Part shown: in pieces, positions 56,492 to 64,000 of the stretch
Numbering within the stretch: position 1 is the first letter of the stretch
Layout: every line of letters starts with the position of its first letter
Source: Deferribacterales bacterium Deferri_01
Lineage (GTDB): Bacteria > Chrysiogenota > Deferribacteres > Deferribacterales > Geovibrionaceae
Direction: 5' to 3'
DNA length: 64,000 nt
Assembly: GCA_001603805.1 (NCBI GenBank)
Contig: LUZY01000008.1
Coordinates: 186,001-250,000, forward strand
The notes under the pieces: model-generated
The model's input: the letters and a program-made list of their open reading frames with translations, nothing else
What the model was told of the DNA's origin: nothing
Database searches by the model: none
Translations under genes and position numbers: made by a program

Positions 56492-57573
56492 AATTTGTCA
56501 AGGATTTCAGGGACAGGGAGCTTGCTGAAAAGCTTCTCTCCGCTATAAATCACGAGGCAGAACCTTCCAGAACTTACAGGTTTATGGAAGTATGCGGAAG
56601 TCATACTATGGCTGTTTCGAGGTTTGGTCTCCGCAGCCTTCTGCCGAAAAATATTGAGCTTGTTTCAGGTCCCGGATGCCCCGTCTGCGTTACCCCGCAG
56701 TGGGAGATAGATGCGATATTTGAAATCGCCTCCCGTGATGATGTAACCATAGTCACTTTCGGAGATATGATCCGTGTTCCCGGCAGCAGGGGCGAAAGCC
56801 TCCAGAAACTCCGTGCCGAAGGTGCAGATATACGAATTATCTTCTCACCCCTTGATACGCTGAAGATAGCGGAGGAAACGGGGAAAGACACAGTTTTCAT
56901 AGGCATAGGCTTTGAAACAACAGCGCCAACTTCGGCTGCTTTGGCTAAAATGGCAAAGGAACTTGGCAGGACGAATGTTTTTATAGCTCCGTTCTGTAAA
57001 ACAGTGCCGGAGGTTATGGACGTTCTCCTCTCGGATGAAACACTGGAGATTGACGGTTTTCTCTGTCCCGGTCATGTTTCCGTAGTTACAGGGCTTGATA
57101 TATACAAGCCTGTGACGGCAAAGAAAAGAAGTGCAGTTGTTACAGGTTTTGAGCCTCTTGATATCCTCTCATCCGTACTTGAGATGGTGCGTCAGCACAA
57201 TAAAGGCGAGTACGAGGTGAAAAACTTCTACACCAGAGCGGTTAAGAACGAAGGAAATGTGAAAGCACAGGCTCTTCTGAAAGAGGTTTTTTATCAGGCT
57301 GATACAGATTGGCGAGGTCTGGGCAGGATTCCTAAGAGCGGTCTCCGGTTCAGGGATGAATACAAGTTTGTGGACGCTCTTGCCCGGTTTGGAATAGCTG
57401 AAACAGGTGTCACTGACCTTAAAGGCTGTAAATGCGGGGATGTTCTTAAGGGCAAGATGAAACCCAGTGCCTGTCCGATGTTTGATAACGGATGCACACC
57501 GCAGAATCCTTACGGTCCCTGCATGGTTTCTTCCGAAGGTTCATGCTCGGCATACTACAAATACGAAAGATAA
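56488..57573 (+). CDS. hypD: [NiFe]-hydrogenase maturation protein HypD
   Basis: 361 residues. FMEVCGSHTMA with its Cys, SGPGCPVCVTP, and the C-terminal cluster region CKCGDVLKGKMKP...CTPQNPYGPCMVSSEG give the 4Fe-4S and Fe(CN)2CO scaffold residues. Works with HypC and HypE. In this genome hypE is 3.8 kb away, separated by two genes on the opposite strand. Confidence 0.95.
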   Translation: MKFVKDFRDRELAEKLLSAINHEAEPSRTYRFMEVCGSHTMAVSRFGLRSLLPKNIELVSGPGCPVCVTPQWEIDAIFEIASRDDVTIVTFGDMIRVPGSRGESLQKLRAEGADIRIIFSPLDTLKIAEETGKDTVFIGIGFETTAPTSAALAKMAKELGRTNVFIAPFCKTVPEVMDVLLSDETLEIDGFLCPGHVSVVTGLDIYKPVTAKKRSAVVTGFEPLDILSSVLEMVRQHNKGEYEVKNFYTRAVKNEGNVKAQALLKEVFYQADTDWRGLGRIPKSGLRFRDEYKFVDALARFGIAETGVTDLKGCKCGDVLKGKMKPSACPMFDNGCTPQNPYGPCMVSSEGSCSAYYKYER

Positions 57574-57576
57574 AAT

Positions 57577-57603
57577 AAAGGCGGGGTTTCTGCCCCGCCC
57601 TGT
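57577..57603. terminator. Bidirectional terminator between hypD and the surface protein gene
   Basis: GGCGGGG TTTCTG CCCCGCC stem between convergent genes. Confidence 0.75.
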
Positions 57604-57605
57604 TG

Positions 57606-60095
57606 TTATTCCTCTTCTTTTCTTCTCATCATTACCTTAGCAATTCCTGCAAGGGCAAAAAGAGCTATGGGCAGGTTGGCGCTTCCTCCTGCGGAGCATC
57701 CGCCGCTGGGTTCGCCGTCGTCATCGTCTCCTCCATTATCACCACCGTTATCTCCGCCGTTGTCGCCACCGTCAGAAGAAGCTATGCCTCTTCCGCTTAC
57801 GTTGAAGTTTCCTGTCAAAGTAGTATCTGTGGTCACGGTTACTGTATTGTTATAGTTTCCGGCTGAAGTGGGAGCAAAAGTCACCTGAAAAGTTTTTGTG
57901 CTTCCTGCTTCCATCGTTACAGGAAGAGCAGTATTTAAGGTGAAAGGTGAGGCAAAGTTAATTGACTCAATAGTGTAATTTACCTGCCCGTCATTTGTAA
58001 TCCTGAAAGATTTTTGTGAACTGCTGTTTACTGTAACATTGTCAAATCGGAGCGTATTGTTTGTTGTAGTAAAATCAGGCATCTCCATTGCCGCATGCTG
58101 TGCTGAACCGGTAAGATAAATTGTCCTGTTGCCAGCGTCAGACTGAATTGTCATGGTAGATGTATAAGTGTTATGTGATGTGGGAGAAAACCTCACATTG
58201 TATGTTTGTGTTGTTCTTGGATTGATATTTTGATAATTGCCATCACAAGCTGTAAGCTGAGAAGGAAGATTGACATAAGAGAAAGGAGTGGTCAGATCCG
58301 AAAAGCATCTTACGTGAAGAACATCGTCTCCTGAGTTTTCTATTTTGAAGCTTTTAGTAACAGTAGTGTCTGTATTAATTGTTCCAAAATCGATCTGTGC
58401 CGGAGTAAGAGCTGCATCTGAACTATTAAGAAGAGTTATCTGTGGCATACCTAAAGCGTAGCGTATGGCATATATATCTGAACCGCAGGGCTGTGAGCCT
58501 GAGCCACATTCATTTAGTCCAAGATCTCTTGCATCTTTCCAGACACTCAGAAACATTTGGCTTTCTGAGTTATAAGCAGTAGATGGGCTGAGTTGGTTGT
58601 ATTGATTTGTGGTCACGTGAAAATTGTTTCCGCTTTTTGAGCCTGCACCATTAAGAAACTGTCCGAAAATATCAACATTTTCAAGAGAAACTGCACCGGA
58701 AGATGAATCTTCCCAAGTCACAAGAAATCTCTGGTTGGTTGTATCATAAGATATGTGTGGGAGAGTTTGCCCTCTTTCTGTATTTTCACCTATATTAAAA
58801 TTGCCTGAGTACTTGCCGCTTCCTGTGTGGAGAAGCTGTCCCATAATTTTAGGCTCCACAGAAGTCATATGCTGTTCCCATGCGACAAGGAATCTTTGTT
58901 CATTACTGTCAAAACCAACCGTGGGATATGATGATTCAATGGTTGCAACGTCTGTGTCATTAACAGTTTCTGTGTCAGATGTTGAAATCAGGTTTGGAGT
59001 CCTTGTTGCATATATATGTTTCAAAGTTCTATCAGTTGCTGTCCAAGATACGGTTATGACGCCATTGTTGTCGTCACATGACATATCAAGATCAGTTTTA
59101 ATTGCCTCAAAAGCAATTACACATTCTCCGGTCAGGCTGCTGCATGCAACTTCAGGATTCTGAATGTTTCTAAAACTTTCAAATTCGGCAGTTTCAGGAT
59201 CAACATTAAGTCTTGAGTCCGCTATTCTCATTGTGGTGTAGCCATTGTGAAGATTGCTTGATGTATCTGCGGTTCTTACATAGTCAGCTGTAAAAGGGGA
59301 GGCGTTTACAATATTTGCTGTTGTTATTGAGGAAAAACCAAGGTACTCATTATTACCTGCGAACTGGTAGTCCACAGTTCCTGTATTGAAGCAGTCGTTT
59401 TTAACATAGTGCTGGTGGTTTCTTCTTTCTACCCATACAAAAGTGAATTCGTCCTTTTGCGAATTATAAACAACGGCTGGTTTTTCTCTTGCTCTGAGAT
59501 AATCTGATGCAACATCTATTCCTGCTTCATTTTGAACTTTTTGGTATCCAAATGTCTTTTCAACGCCAAGTCCGGGCGAAGAGCAGTTTATAGAATCAGT
59601 TAATGTCAGAGTTTTGAAGTAAACAAAGCCGCCAGTGGATGTACCTCTTGAATCCTGCCATGCTATGACAGCAACATTTCCAACATCATTGAACGCAACT
59701 TTCGGAGCAACCTGCATTCCGTTTATTGATGCCACAGGGAATTCGGCTCCGCATAAAGTTCCGTCCGGACGAACAAAATGAGCATATATATCAGTGCCCA
59801 TGCCAGGTGTGTTTGCGTTTCTCTCATCTTCCCAAACCACAAGCCAGAGGTTATGACCGTTCAGATAGACAACTTCGGGTGCATTTTGATTGAAAGGGGC
59901 TTCTGTCACAGGTATTCCGTCTCCGTCCTCTTCAAAGGATCCTAGTGTATGAGAAATACCATCTTCAGTGAATCTCTGAATAACGCTGACATCACCTTTG
60001 CGAAATTCAGCCGTTTCTCCGCCGTTTCCGCCGGAGCCGCAGGAAACTGTTATGAAAACTGAAAGAATAAGCAGAAAAAATTTACAATAACGCAT
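57606..60095 (-). CDS. Large surface lipoprotein: propeller-like repeats, two ASH/Hydin domains, C-terminal sorting-like tail
   Basis: 829 residues. The N-terminal signal ends in lipobox TVSC (residues 16-19), so lipid attachment is predicted. Residues about 60-550 hold repeats around W-E/D/K-D-x-R and DIYA (LWLVVWEDERNA, FTFVWVERRN, FLSVWKDARD), as in beta-propeller-like secreted proteins. Two ASH/Hydin-like (choice-of-anchor D) beta-sandwich domains follow at about 552-668 and 670-775. Then a GGDN-repeat linker, Cys in SGGCSAGGS, a hydrophobic helix and RRKEEE, resembling the MYXO-/Synerg-CTERM class of sorting tails. Function unknown; probably exposed on the cell surface. It interrupts the hyp cluster. 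Confidence 0.75.
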   Translation of the reverse strand: MRYCKFFLLILSVFITVSCGSGGNGGETAEFRKGDVSVIQRFTEDGISHTLGSFEEDGDGIPVTEAPFNQNAPEVVYLNGHNLWLVVWEDERNANTPGMGTDIYAHFVRPDGTLCGAEFPVASINGMQVAPKVAFNDVGNVAVIAWQDSRGTSTGGFVYFKTLTLTDSINCSSPGLGVEKTFGYQKVQNEAGIDVASDYLRAREKPAVVYNSQKDEFTFVWVERRNHQHYVKNDCFNTGTVDYQFAGNNEYLGFSSITTANIVNASPFTADYVRTADTSSNLHNGYTTMRIADSRLNVDPETAEFESFRNIQNPEVACSSLTGECVIAFEAIKTDLDMSCDDNNGVITVSWTATDRTLKHIYATRTPNLISTSDTETVNDTDVATIESSYPTVGFDSNEQRFLVAWEQHMTSVEPKIMGQLLHTGSGKYSGNFNIGENTERGQTLPHISYDTTNQRFLVTWEDSSSGAVSLENVDIFGQFLNGAGSKSGNNFHVTTNQYNQLSPSTAYNSESQMFLSVWKDARDLGLNECGSGSQPCGSDIYAIRYALGMPQITLLNSSDAALTPAQIDFGTINTDTTVTKSFKIENSGDDVLHVRCFSDLTTPFSYVNLPSQLTACDGNYQNINPRTTQTYNVRFSPTSHNTYTSTMTIQSDAGNRTIYLTGSAQHAAMEMPDFTTTNNTLRFDNVTVNSSSQKSFRITNDGQVNYTIESINFASPFTLNTALPVTMEAGSTKTFQVTFAPTSAGNYNNTVTVTTDTTLTGNFNVSGRGIASSDGGDNGGDNGGDNGGDDDDGEPSGGCSAGGSANLPIALFALAGIAKVMMRRKEEE
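57731..57775. repeat. Short coding tandem repeat (GGDN)n
   Basis: Imperfect 12-bp repeats that encode GGDN three or four times in the linker before the C-terminal tail of the surface protein. Such repeats can change in copy number. Confidence 0.6.
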
Positions 60096-60194
60096 AAATA
60101 CAACCTCGCAGGGAGTTTAATTCTATAAGTTTATCGGCGGAGATGGGAAAAAAATTAACAGAGAAAACCCTGCCTGAAACACCGCTGATATATT

Positions 60195-61304
60195 TTATTT
60201 GATCTCATAAGGATAAACAACACGGAATACAGTTCCCATGCTCTCAGATGAAGAGAAATTTACCCTGCCTCTGAGATACTTTTCACTGAGCAGTTTAACG
60301 CTGTGGGTTCCAAGTCCTCGTCCAATACCCTTTGTGCTTACGTTCTTGTGGAAAAGGCGTGTCTGGATATCCTTGGGGATAAAGCCTTTGTTATATACTC
60401 TGAATTCGACTCCGTTTTCAGCGGGGTATGAGCCGATTTTGACTGTTCCGCCTGTTCCCACTGCTTCAAGTGCGTTTTTAATGAGATTGCCCAGAACACG
60501 TTTCAGGATGGTCTTATCTGTGATAAAGCGGATATCAATGCTTTCAGGGTCCACCACTATAGCTTTATCAATGCAGACCGTTCCTGCTGAGTACAACGCC
60601 TTAAGTTCGTTTATTATTTCAAGAGGCGATATTTCCTCCGGTCTGATATTAAGTTCACCGTTTTCCGCCTCAAAGATAAGTTTATGTGAGCGTATTTCAT
60701 CAGTGAGGCTCACCGAAGTCATACGCATAATGGAGGAAAGTTCCCTGATTTCCGTCACGCTTTCAGCAGATTCAAGGATGTCTGAAACACTGCTTATGCC
60801 TGATAGCATATTCATTATGTCATGGAAGAATAGACGCTCAAGGATAGTTTTACGTTTTGTATCACTCAAATCCTTTATATAAACGAACAGATAAAGCAGA
60901 CCGTCCATTTTCATTGGAGTTGATGTGACTCTTAGTTCCATCACTTCACCGTCTGTCTTGAGGATACTGCATTCTCTGGCTGCTTTGACTTCATTCAGGC
61001 TTTCTTGAAATGCTTTGTTAGCTCCGCAGTGTTTGCAGAACTCTGTTGTTCCGCACTGATCGTGCGACGAAACCGCATGGGAGCAGCCCAAAAGTTCTCC
61101 GGGCAGCCTGCCCGAAAAATCATTCTGCTGCCCGAAAACATTGACTGCGGCAGAATTGAATGACACCAGACGTCTTTCATGATTAAGTATAATTACAGGT
61201 TCAGGGACAGCTTCTGCTGCGAATTCAACTGCATGCCCGCAGCCGGAAAGATCTTCTGCTGAAGGCTTTAAATTTTCGGGATAGGTATCAGTTATAGGTT
61301 TCAT
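60195..61304 (-). CDS. PAS-domain histidine kinase
   Basis: 369 residues, no membrane segment. The PAS domain (about 25-140) includes a Cys/His-rich stretch: GCSHAVSSHDQCGTTEFCKHCG, a pattern seen in PAS proteins of anaerobes. The H-box is FFHDIMNMLSG with His161. The ATPase domain has NLIKNALEAV and GRGLGTHSVKLLSEKYL; its G1 box is weak (YNKGFIPKD replaces DNGxGI). It may bind a metal or sense redox. No response regulator is adjacent. It lies upstream of the surface protein gene on the same strand (99-bp gap), so joint function is possible. Confidence 0.85.
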   Translation of the reverse strand: MKPITDTYPENLKPSAEDLSGCGHAVEFAAEAVPEPVIILNHERRLVSFNSAAVNVFGQQNDFSGRLPGELLGCSHAVSSHDQCGTTEFCKHCGANKAFQESLNEVKAARECSILKTDGEVMELRVTSTPMKMDGLLYLFVYIKDLSDTKRKTILERLFFHDIMNMLSGISSVSDILESAESVTEIRELSSIMRMTSVSLTDEIRSHKLIFEAENGELNIRPEEISPLEIINELKALYSAGTVCIDKAIVVDPESIDIRFITDKTILKRVLGNLIKNALEAVGTGGTVKIGSYPAENGVEFRVYNKGFIPKDIQTRLFHKNVSTKGIGRGLGTHSVKLLSEKYLRGRVNFSSSESMGTVFRVVYPYEIK

Positions 61305-61410
61305 TTATAAGTAGCCTACCATATCAAATTTATTTTTGTATCAAGAAAGTTGCAAAACAAAACAAAAACTAATAATCTTCTCATTATATAAAACAATCAG
61401 GGAAATGATA

Positions 61411-62397
61411 ATGAAAAAAATAGGACTTGCAGAGGGCGGAGGCGGAAGTGCCACCAATAAATTTATAAAAGAGCTTTTTATCTCCCGGCTTGGGAATGAG
61501 GCATCAGAAAAAATGCCCGATGCGGCGCATCTTGAAACAGGCGTCAGAACCGCTTTTACTACAGATGGTTTTGTGGTGCGTCCCGAATTTTTTACCGGCG
61601 GAAATATCGGCAAGCTCGCCGTATGCGGCACGGTGAATGATCTCGCCGTGAGCGGAGCAAAGGCGGAATACCTTTCACTGGGTATAGTTATTCCCGAAGG
61701 CTACGAGGCGGAAAAGCTTGAAAAAGTTGTTGATGCTGTGGCGGAAACGGCTGAGAAAGCAGGTGTGAAAATTGTCTGCGGTGATACGAAAGTAGTTGAA
61801 AAAGGCGCTGCTGACGGTCTTTTTATAAATACTGCGGGAATAGGCAGGGTTGTAAAGGATTGGGCGTCTTTTGAAAATATAAAGGAAGCAGACGCAGTTA
61901 TCCTCACTTCCGATCTTGCCCGCCACGGTATGAGTGTTCTTCTTGCAAGGGGAGAGCTTGGGTTCGAGGGAAATATAGAATCCGACTGCGCTCCGCTGAA
62001 CAAAATGCTTGAGTCTCTTCATGAATATGATGTTCACTTTTGCAGAGATGCAACCAGAGGCGGCGTGGCTGCGGTACTTAATGAAATATCCGAAGGCGCC
62101 GGCAAAGGATTTCTTATACGTGAAAACGATCTTCCTTTAAGGCAGGATGTTGGAAATTTGTGTGAAATTCTCGGTTTTGACCCTCTGTCTGTTGCTAATG
62201 AAGGATTAGCTGTTATAATTGTAGCAGCTTCAGATGCTTCTCATGTTGTTGAAAAGCTGAAAAGTTTCCCTGAAGGCAGGAATGCCTGCATCATCGGATT
62301 TGTAAATGGAGAAGGTCGTGTTATACTTGAAACGGCGGTGGGCGGCAGACGTGTTGTCGATATGCCTGCGGGTGAGCTTCTTCCCCGTATTTGCTAG
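61411..62397 (+). CDS. hypE: [NiFe]-hydrogenase maturation protein HypE
   Basis: 328 residues from ATG 61411 (AGGG 8 bp upstream); the open frame reaches back to 61336. GGGGSATNKFI at the N-terminus, DRTRGG-type motif CRDATRGGVAAVLNEI, VANEGLAVI, and the C-terminal PRIC whose Cys is carbamoylated by HypF and dehydrated to the cyano ligand. Last 26 bp overlap the small cytochrome gene. Confidence 0.95.
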   Translation: MKKIGLAEGGGGSATNKFIKELFISRLGNEASEKMPDAAHLETGVRTAFTTDGFVVRPEFFTGGNIGKLAVCGTVNDLAVSGAKAEYLSLGIVIPEGYEAEKLEKVVDAVAETAEKAGVKIVCGDTKVVEKGAADGLFINTAGIGRVVKDWASFENIKEADAVILTSDLARHGMSVLLARGELGFEGNIESDCAPLNKMLESLHEYDVHFCRDATRGGVAAVLNEISEGAGKGFLIRENDLPLRQDVGNLCEILGFDPLSVANEGLAVIIVAASDASHVVEKLKSFPEGRNACIIGFVNGEGRVILETAVGGRRVVDMPAGELLPRIC

Positions 62398-62617
62398 CCT
62401 TATTTTCGCATGCTCTGAAGGTGGAAAGACTTTTCCGCTTATCGAACAGAAATGCGGCAAGTGCCATACTGCATCAATCGTTTACCAAAAAAACCGCACT
62501 GAGGATGACTGGAAAAGGGTCATCCACGGCATGAAAATGCGTGGACTTGTTCTTACAAAGCAGGAAGAACAGGATGTTATGAAGGTTCTCACAGAGAATT
62601 TTCTTTTAAAGAATTGA
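62372..62617 (+). CDS. Small monohaem cytochrome c lipoprotein
   Basis: 81 residues from GTG 62372, inside the end of hypE; the frame is open from 62306 but upstream codons are in hypE sequence. A short hydrophobic N-terminus ends in lipobox LIFAC. One haem site CGKCH, and Met candidates in WKRVIHGMKMRG serve as the sixth ligand. It probably sits in the outer or inner membrane facing the periplasm. The signal lacks the usual positive charges if GTG is right, so the true start is uncertain. Confidence 0.65.
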   Translation: MSFFPVFASLIFACSEGGKTFPLIEQKCGKCHTASIVYQKNRTEDDWKRVIHGMKMRGLVLTKQEEQDVMKVLTENFLLKN

Positions 62618-62652
62618 AATAATTTGCCGAAATTTGACTTAGGATTAGTGAT

Positions 62653-62976
62653 ATGATTGAAATAGACTGGGGAAAGCAGGCGGGGCTTCTTCCTGTTGTT
62701 GTGCAGGATGAGGCGAGCAAAGACGTGCTTATGCTTGCTTATGCTAATAAAGATGCGCTTGAGCTTACCAAGAAAACAGGATACGCCCACTATTTTTCCA
62801 GAAGCAGGAATTCCCTCTGGAAAAAGGGCGAAACTTCGGGAAACCTCCAGAAGGTTGTTTCTGTGAAGCTTGACTGCGACGGGGATACCCTGCTTTACAT
62901 CGTAAATCAGACCGGCGCCGCCTGCCACACCGGAGAAAGAACCTGTTTTTTTACTGAGCTTTATCGGGGAGTATAG
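62653..62976 (+). CDS. hisI: Phosphoribosyl-AMP cyclohydrolase
   Basis: 107 residues, the stand-alone form without His[23 protein letters not shown] is the substrate region, and [11 protein letters not shown] plus [11 protein letters not shown] give the Mg/Zn ligands. Third step of histidine synthesis. It abuts pilM with no gap. Confidence 0.94.
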   Translation: MIEIDWGKQAGLLPVVVQDEASKDVLMLAYANKDALELTKKTGYAHYFSRSRNSLWKKGETSGNLQKVVSVKLDCDGDTLLYIVNQTGAACHTGERTCFFTELYRGV

Positions 62977-64000
62977 ATGTTGGGCGGAAAACAGCAGCTT
63001 ATCGGTGTGGACATTGGGAGCAGTTCGGTGAAGATTGTCGAGCTTAAGCCCAAGAAAAAAGGATATGTGGTTAAAAGCGCCGTTGAGGTAGCTCTTACAC
63101 CCGATGTCATAGTCGAAGGCGCAATTATGGACTACGGCGAAGTTGCCGGAGCCGTTTCAGAAGCCTATAAATCAGGGAAATTCTCTTCCAGAAATGTAGC
63201 AGCAGGGCTTAAGGGCAGTGCGGTTATTGCCAAAAGACTCTCCGTTCCTATAACTGATCAGGATGAGCTTCGTGAAACCTTCATGTGGGAGGCGGAGCAG
63301 TATATCCAGATGGATATAGAAGATGTGAGCATAGATTATGAAACAGTTGAGATTGATGAAGCAAAGGGAGAGACCGACCTTGTACTTGCTGTTGCCAGAA
63401 AAGATCTGATTGTTGATTTCAAGTCGGTTCTTGAGGCAGCTAAACTCAGACCTCTTGTGGTTGATCTTGAAGTTTTCGCTATGATGAACGCATTTACCGA
63501 AAATTATGAAACAGACGACGAAACGGCGGTTCTTGTTAACATAGGTCACTCAACTACTGTTATCACGATCACCCGAAACGGAAACTATGAATTTTCAAGA
63601 GAAGTTCTCAAAGGCGGCCGAAACCTCTGTGAAATGGTGAGCCAGTCCCTTTCCATAACCTATGACGAAGCGGAAAGGATGGTGAAGAACACCGGAGCAA
63701 TAGAATCTGATGAAAACCTCAAAGATACTGTGGACTCCTTTAATTCTCAGATAGCGATGGAGATCAAAAACTCTATAGAAATGTTTGATGCAGCAAGCCA
63801 GTCAAAACCGGCAAGATGCTTTATATGCGGCGGTGCTGCTGTTCTGCCCGGTCTGCGTGAAAGGATAGAAAAAGCTGTTGAGACAGATGTGTCAGTTTTT
63901 GATCCGTTTGCCAGAATGGAGATAGCCGGCTCTGCTGATAAAAAACTTATAGAGGAAAAATTTCACTCCTTCGCTGTTGCGGCGGGGCTTGCTCTCAGGA
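62977..64000 (+). CDS. pilM: Type IV pilus assembly protein PilM (3' end missing)
   Basis: 341 codons are visible from ATG 62977, directly after the hisI stop. Actin-like ATPase fold: LIGVDIGSSSVKIVEL (phosphate 1), VNIGHSTTVITITRNG (phosphate 2), FICGGAAVLPGL (adenosine). PilM binds the PilN tail in the cytosol and links the inner-membrane pilus platform. pilN, pilO and pilQ are expected beyond the right edge. Confidence 0.93.
   Translation, partial: MLGGKQQLIGVDIGSSSVKIVELKPKKKGYVVKSAVEVALTPDVIVEGAIMDYGEVAGAVSEAYKSGKFSSRNVAAGLKGSAVIAKRLSVPITDQDELRETFMWEAEQYIQMDIEDVSIDYETVEIDEAKGETDLVLAVARKDLIVDFKSVLEAAKLRPLVVDLEVFAMMNAFTENYETDDETAVLVNIGHSTTVITITRNGNYEFSREVLKGGRNLCEMVSQSLSITYDEAERMVKNTGAIESDENLKDTVDSFNSQIAMEIKNSIEMFDAASQSKPARCFICGGAAVLPGLRERIEKAVETDVSVFDPFARMEIAGSADKKLIEEKFHSFAVAAGLALR

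Noticed and set aside
57731-57775. CRISPR-like short repeats
   Set aside because: In-frame 12-bp coding repeats without spacers; no CRISPR array was seen in the window.
57603-57866. Plus-strand ORF with valine/serine-rich sequence
   Set aside because: It mirrors the GGDN repeat region of the surface protein on the other strand; no ribosome site and low complexity.
63172-63549. 125-codon minus-strand ORF at the right end
   Set aside because: Antisense to pilM, which has clear actin-like ATPase motifs.

Overview
The window looks like ordinary chromosome of an anaerobic, respiring Gram-negative bacterium. The likely affiliation is Deferribacterota (Geovibrio/Denitrovibrio/Seleniivibrio-like); this is inferred from gene content and order and was not tested by a search. 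Pointers are an MsbA-type ABC transporter, lipoproteins, a membrane-anchored 11-haem cytochrome c, a Dcu transporter with two aspartases (fumarate metabolism), hydrogenase maturation genes, a ferritin-loaded encapsulin and several PAS histidine kinases. No phage, IS transposase, CRISPR array, rRNA or tRNA was recognised.

Layout. 1-3.5 kb: iron-containing alcohol dehydrogenase (cut by the left edge), SppA and ComM. 3.6-7.6 kb: two related PAS histidine kinases around a single-domain response regulator. 7.7-9.8 kb: ablB-ablA for N-epsilon-acetyl-beta-lysine, a compatible solute. 10-17.2 kb: rlmH, a DksA-like protein, gpmI, comF, a coiled-coil PAS protein, gap and pgk. 17.2-18.4 kb: a PilZ gene whose 3' end is duplicated around a hairpin-rich 158-bp insert, then a NUDIX gene. 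18.4-23.8 kb: haem operon ccsA-hemA-hemC-hemD-hemB with a DUF815 ATPase. 24-29.9 kb: DUF2156 protein, a TetR regulator divergent from a double-rhodanese protein, fabI, and ruvB-radA. 30-38.5 kb: branched-chain amino acid genes ilvD-ilvB-ilvN-ilvC, then psd-pssA and leuA. 38.5-39.7 kb: encapsulin and its EncFtn cargo. 40-47.2 kb: a C4-dicarboxylate/aspartate module (aspA, pirin-like protein, dcu, second aspA) with two CI/LexA-like regulators that lack the catalytic serine. 47.3-50.6 kb: 11-haem cytochrome and the ATP synthase Fo genes. 50.7-55.4 kb: hemL, glycosyltransferase, MsbA-like transporter, NifX-like protein. 55.5-62.6 kb: rhomboid protease, hypC-hypD, a large surface protein and a histidine kinase on the other strand, then hypE and a small cytochrome c lipoprotein. 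62.6-64 kb: hisI and the start of pilM.

How it fits together. Aspartate or other C4 acids enter by Dcu, aspartase makes fumarate, and fumarate can be respired while Fo/F1 makes ATP; the haem and cytochrome genes serve the same lifestyle. The most interesting signals are short and mostly non-coding. A candidate attenuator upstream of ilvD combines an Ile/Val-rich leader ORF, competing hairpins and a terminator. A Leu-rich leader ORF with a strong ribosome site and CTA codons lies upstream of leuA. Other points are the degenerate pirin and S24 sites in the aspartase module, the PilZ 3'-end duplication, and the lipobox plus C-terminal sorting-like tail on the 829-residue surface protein.
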